From WLWS01 sp965243105 (GTDB taxonomy: Bacteria; Pseudomonadota; Gammaproteobacteria; Eutrophobiales; Eutrophobiaceae), in assembly GCA_965243105.1 (NCBI GenBank), contig CBDEUC010000001.1, positions 372,001 through 436,000 on the forward strand: 64,000 nucleotides of DNA, given 5' to 3'. A program made the translations under genes and the position numbers. The notes under the pieces were generated by a model. That model had not been told where the DNA came from. It worked only from the letters and a program-made list of their open reading frames with translations, and ran no database searches. Below, in pieces: positions 56,801-62,800 of the stretch (the first letter of the stretch is position 1; each line of letters opens with the position of its first letter).

Positions 56801-59800
56801 GGCAGGGTCCGGGTTGACGACCCTGACCGGGGTTGTCACAACGACGACCGGAGGCATCGACATTAACAGCGATACCATCCTGGTTAGCGGAGGGCTTGAT
56901 ACTACCGCAGCAGCAGGGGCGGGCAGTGTAGCCCTGACAGGTACGAGCGGTACTACGCTGGATGCAAACATCACTACTGCTGGCGGCACGATCACCATAG
57001 ATGGTGCTGGTGCAGTTACCGTGGGTACCAACCTGACTCTCGACAGCACCAACAGCGGTGCTACAGCGGCCGGTGCGGACATCACGTTGACCAGCGGTGC
57101 AATTGATGCGGACACAGACGGTACGCGTAGTTTCACACTTGACGCGGGAACAGGCGGCACTATTAATGTCACAGCAGACATTGGTGCGACAGGCACAACG
57201 ACTAATAATTTCTCTGCTTTTACAGTAGAAAACGCAATTCAGGCTAACCTGGCAGCTGTTAACACTGATGGTGGGGATATCAACGTGGGTAACAGTTCGG
57301 ATGTGACCACCATAAATGTGAATGGCGTGCTTTTTACTGATGGTGCTGCTGGCGGAACATTCCAGATGAACGGCGGCGGTATCACATTAAATGCAGCCCC
57401 AGTTGTCGGTGCCAACAATATTATCCTCAATGGTGGTGGCCTTGATGCCATTGTTGGTGCCGATATCACTTCAAGCGGTTCCATCACGATCTCTGCAGTA
57501 CGTGACGTAATTGTTCGCACTGGCGTGACAATCGACACCACGGGCAGCGCGGCCGCAGATATCAATCTGCTGGCCGATAACGACGGTGCGGGCGTAGGCG
57601 ACGGTGTGGGTGGCGTGGTACTTGAAGGTACAGCCGCAGTTACCGCAGGTAATGATGCACTGCTCGAGGGCTCAGACGTATTTGGTGACAATGGCACAGG
57701 GAATGTAAGCGGTGGTGTAGATACCAGTGACGAAAGTGTGTTCCTTGATACAGGAAGCACCGTTTCCGCTGCTAACGCAGGCTCAGTGACACTACGAAGT
57801 GATGTAACGAATTCTCCAGATGCTGCAAATCGCTCAGGCATAACAATTAATGGCGCAGTAAGCACTGCGGGTGGCGGTGGGGCCGTGACAGTGCAGGCCT
57901 TTGATGATATCAACATGGGTGCTGCTTCCAGCATCGCCTCGAATGGTGACAATATTACGTTGACCGCCGATAGTAATTCTTCAAACGGTGGTGATTTCAC
58001 CATGGTCGAAGGTGCGACGGTGAATTCCGGTGCCGGCACCATCGATATAGATTCTGATGGCCTGACAGTTGTCAGCGGTATCACCAGCGACAATGCAACC
58101 GCATCTGCGGTGAATATAACAACGGTTAGCGGAAATATCAGGGATGCAGGCGATGTCAGCGCATCTGATATCACCCTGACCGATGCTGCGGGTGTACTGA
58201 CATTGGTAAGCCAGTTCGGAATTGGTTTTACTGGGCCAAATGGTGGCGATGCCGATGCAGCACTTGAAATTATCGCCTCGACTATTGACGCTTCAGTAAA
58301 CACAAACAATAACATTAATATTGATAGCCTGGGCGGTACTGCTGCCGCAACAGGTGCCGTCAATTTTGACGATATCCAGGTCTCTGGTGGTGGCGATAAC
58401 ATTAACCTGACAGCAGTAACAGCCACGACATTAACAAATCTCGACACTGCTAATGGCACCATTACAGTTGCAGTGACAGGCGCTGATTTGCTTGCGACTG
58501 ACGTTGCTACCGGAACAAACAACACGATAGACCTGTCCACGGTGACCACCGGCGACGTGACCGTCGGCAGTGTTACTGCAGGAACAGGGCAGGTGGATAT
58601 TACTTCAGCCGGTGACATAGACAGCGCTGCTGATGACGGCGTGGCTGACATTAGTGCCGGTACCATCAACCTTGTGGCCACCGTAGGCGGTATCGGTAAT
58701 ACCGCGCCGCTTGATGTCTCCGCAAGCACCCAGCTCAACGCTGATACCACCGCTGACAATACCGCTATTGTAATTGACTCTATTGGTAATCTGCCTGTCG
58801 GCCTGGTTACCACAGGCGGTGGTGGCGATGTGACCCTGGATTCCACCGGCAACATCACCGCGGTAGACAATGGCGTAGCAGACGTTGTGGGTGACACTGT
58901 CAACCTGGTTGCTGCCGCTGGCGGTATTGGTGTCGGCGCAGGTAATACAGTCGATGTGAGCGCCGGCACGGCCCTGAATGCCGACACCGACGCCGGTGAT
59001 AACGCAAATATCTTGATTGATTCTATTGGTGACCTGGTCATCGGCCTGGTAGATGCCGGCGTGGCGGGTGGTGATGTGACCCTCGATTCCACCGGCGCCA
59101 TAGACAGCCTGAATGACGATGGCACGGCCGATATTGAAGGCAGCACCATCAACCTTGTGGCCGCTGTCGGAGGCATTGGTACCGGCAGCATAGTCGAAGT
59201 CACCGCCGCGACAGAACTTAACGCGGATACCGATGCGGGTGACAATGGTAACATCGTGATTGATTCTATCGGCGATCTCATTATCGGACTGGTGGATGCC
59301 GGTGTTGCGGGTGGTAACGTGATACTGGTTTCAACCGGCGCCATTGACAGCACCACGGACAATGGTGTCGCCGACGTGGAAGGCAGTGGGGTTAGCCTGA
59401 CTGCCGCGGTGGGCGGTATCGGCACAACGTCCACCGTTGATGTTACAGCAGCAACATCACTGAATGCTGATACCGATGCGGGTGATGACGGCGATATCCT
59501 GATTGACTCTATCGGCGATCTCATCATTGACCTTGTGGATGCCGGTGCTGCGGGTGGTAACGTGACCCTGGATTCAACCGGTGCTATAGACAGCCTTGCC
59601 GATGATGGCACGGCGGATGTTGAAGGCAGTACCATTAATCTTATTGCCGACGCCGGCGGCATCGGTAACAGCAGTATTGTCGAGGTGACTGCTGCAACAC
59701 AGCTAAATGCTGATTCTTCCAATGACAACAGCAACCTGCTTGTGGATTCCATCGGCGCGCTGCCACTTGGCCTGGCAAATGCCGGGGGAGGGGATATCAC

Positions 59801-62800
59801 AATAGATGCTACGGGTGCGATCACCGATGCCAATGCGGGAACCGATAATCTTGTAGGTGATCTTGCTACCCTGACGGCAGCAGGCGGGATTGGTGCAGCA
59901 GCCAATGAGATTGAGTCAGACATTAATAGTATAGATGCCACTACATCGGCGGCGGGTGATATAGTAATTGACGAAGCTGACGGTATAGACCTGGTCAATC
60001 TTGACAGCAACAACGGTGATATCATCATCGAAACACTGGCTGCCGGTGCAATAGACGTTGATACCATCATTGATCAGACAGGAACGAACACTGTCAGCCT
60101 GACTACGGCGAATGGTGACATTGATGATGTCGGTGCCGACAGTACGATAACTGTAGGTGGTGCCGGTGCAATCGTGATGGTTGCCGGCGGTACTGGTGGT
60201 GGTATTGGTATTAGTAATGCCATCAACACCAACACCGCGGGCGGTGCGACGTTTAACCTGACCACCAATGGCACAGCCGCAGCTGGCGACATAAACATCG
60301 TAGAAAGCACCTCCACCAACACCAGCCAGTTCACCATCACTACGGCCGCCACTGCGCAGACAGTAACACTTACGGCCCTTGACTGGACCACTGGCGGTGC
60401 CCTTGGTGATGCCGCAGATGACCTGACTCTAATCAGCAGCGGCGGTGGTATAACAGACGGTACAGCCACCCTGACCGCCAACGTGCTAACCCTGGATGTG
60501 AGTGCCACGGGCGGCGCGGCCATCGGTGCTACCGGGGCCGGTGCCATTGACACGGCTGCTGTGACGCTGAATGCGGATGCCAGCAACGGCGCAGGCGGCA
60601 TTTACATTGCAGAAACTGATGCACTGACCATTGGTACCGGTGACCTTGATACCGGCACCGGCGATCTTGAGCTGACAACCAATGGCCTGTTGAATGACGC
60701 AGGCGCTGCAGCAGTAGTCAGCGTGGGCGGCACATCTATCCTGGAAGCTGGTGCTGCGAACAATATCGCTCTTGACTCACCAACCAACGACTTTGTCGGC
60801 GTGGTGACCGTCAACAACAGTAATTCCGTCACTCTTGATGATGACAACAACATCACGTTTGGCGCAGTTACCGCTGGCACCAATTTTAATGTAGATGCAG
60901 GCGGTATTATCCAGCTTGGTGGCGCGGCAACGGTCGGCGGCAACCTGGATCTCGATACCACGGCGAACGGCACGGCTGCCGGCGCAGATATCAATGACAA
61001 TGCCGGGGCAGGTTCTGTCACGGTTACCGGCACCTCGATACTCGATGCCGGTACAGGCGGTTCCATTTCCCTGGTCAACGCGGCCAATGACTTTGATGAT
61101 GACGACAGTGGCGACCAGGTCAATGTGACCAACGGCGTTAACCTGGCCATTGTTGATACCGATAACCTCACCTTTGGTGGTGTCAATTTGACGGGTAATG
61201 CAGACGTTGATACTACCGGCGACGTGGTTTTTGACGGTGCTTTTGATGCCCAGGATCTTGATGTAAACACCGCGGCGGCAGGCACCATTACCGATTCCGG
61301 TACCGGTGTACTGGATATTAATGGCACCACGACATTAAATGCCGGCGCGGCCAACAATATTATCCTTGACAGGCCAACCAACGACTTCACAGGCGATGTC
61401 ACGGTGACTGCGGCAAACCAGTTGTCTGTTGACGATACAAATGCCCTGAGCTTTGGAGCTGTCACCAGTAATGCCCTGACAAATATTGATGCGGGCGGCG
61501 TGGTGACCTTTAACGGTGCCTTTACCGTCAATGGCGGTGGTGTATTGAATGTGAAATCTGACGAGAACGGTGCTGGCGGTAATATCAATGCCACCACGGG
61601 TACCGATGTCATCACTGCAACTGGCAACGCGGTGTTTGATGCAGGCGGTAACGACATCAACCTGCTGGCGGTCACCAATGACTTCCAGGGGCTGGTGACC
61701 ATCAATAACACCAATGACCTGAACATTGATGATGCCAATGGTATTAATTTCGGTAACATGACGGTGACAGGTAACGCCAATATCGATGCGGGCGGCCTGG
61801 TGGATTTTCAGAATACCGCAAATATCACCGGTAACCTGGATGTGACCACGGCGGGTGGTGGTGATATCACTGACAGTAGCGGAAGCCTGGATGTTGGCGG
61901 TACTACTAACCTGGTTGCTGCAGGCAATGCGATTACCCTGGACAATGACACCAACGATTTCCAGGGTGACCTGAGTGCCAGCACTGCGGGCGGTACTACG
62001 ATTACCGTGCATGATGCCAATAGCCTGTCAGTAGATACCATTAACTCGGGTACAAATCTCACCCTCAATATCGACAGGGGTGCGGACGGCGTATCATCTC
62101 TTGATCTTAGTGGTGCAACACTCACCGTTGGTGGGACGGCCGCCTTTGATGCTAATGCTGCAGCGACAGGCTCCAATGACACCCTGCTGGCGACCAATAC
62201 CGCCAACACCTGGACTGTCACCGGCGCCAATGATGGCACCTTTAACTTTGGCGGTGTTGTGGGCACCTTTACCGATTTTGTCAACCTTACCGGTGGCACG
62301 GGCACTGATGCCATTAATATCTCCACCGGCTCCATCAGCGGCAATATTGATGGCGGCACAGGTGCCGTGAATGACACCCTGTCCTACGCAGGTAATGCAG
62401 CTGCGACCATCACCCTGACCGGCACCGGTACCTTCGATGGCTTTACCGGTACCGCCACTGACATCGGTGGCACCTTTGATAATATCAACACCGTAGTGGG
62501 AAGCGGCAACACGGATACACTCATTGGCGATATTGCTGCGGGCGGCGTGTTTACGGTCCAGGCTGGAAATGACACCTATGTCAGCACCAATACCCTGTCT
62601 TTCAGCGCCATTGAAAATCTCACCGGTGATGATGCAGGTGACGATACATTTAACATCAACCAGGCTCACACAGGAAACCTCAGCGGCCTGGGTGGAAACG
62701 ATACTTACAGCGTCACCGCCGCGTTAACTGGTGATATCACCGATACCAGCGGTAATGAAAGCTATACATCGACAGCCCCGATCACGGGCAACATTACAGA

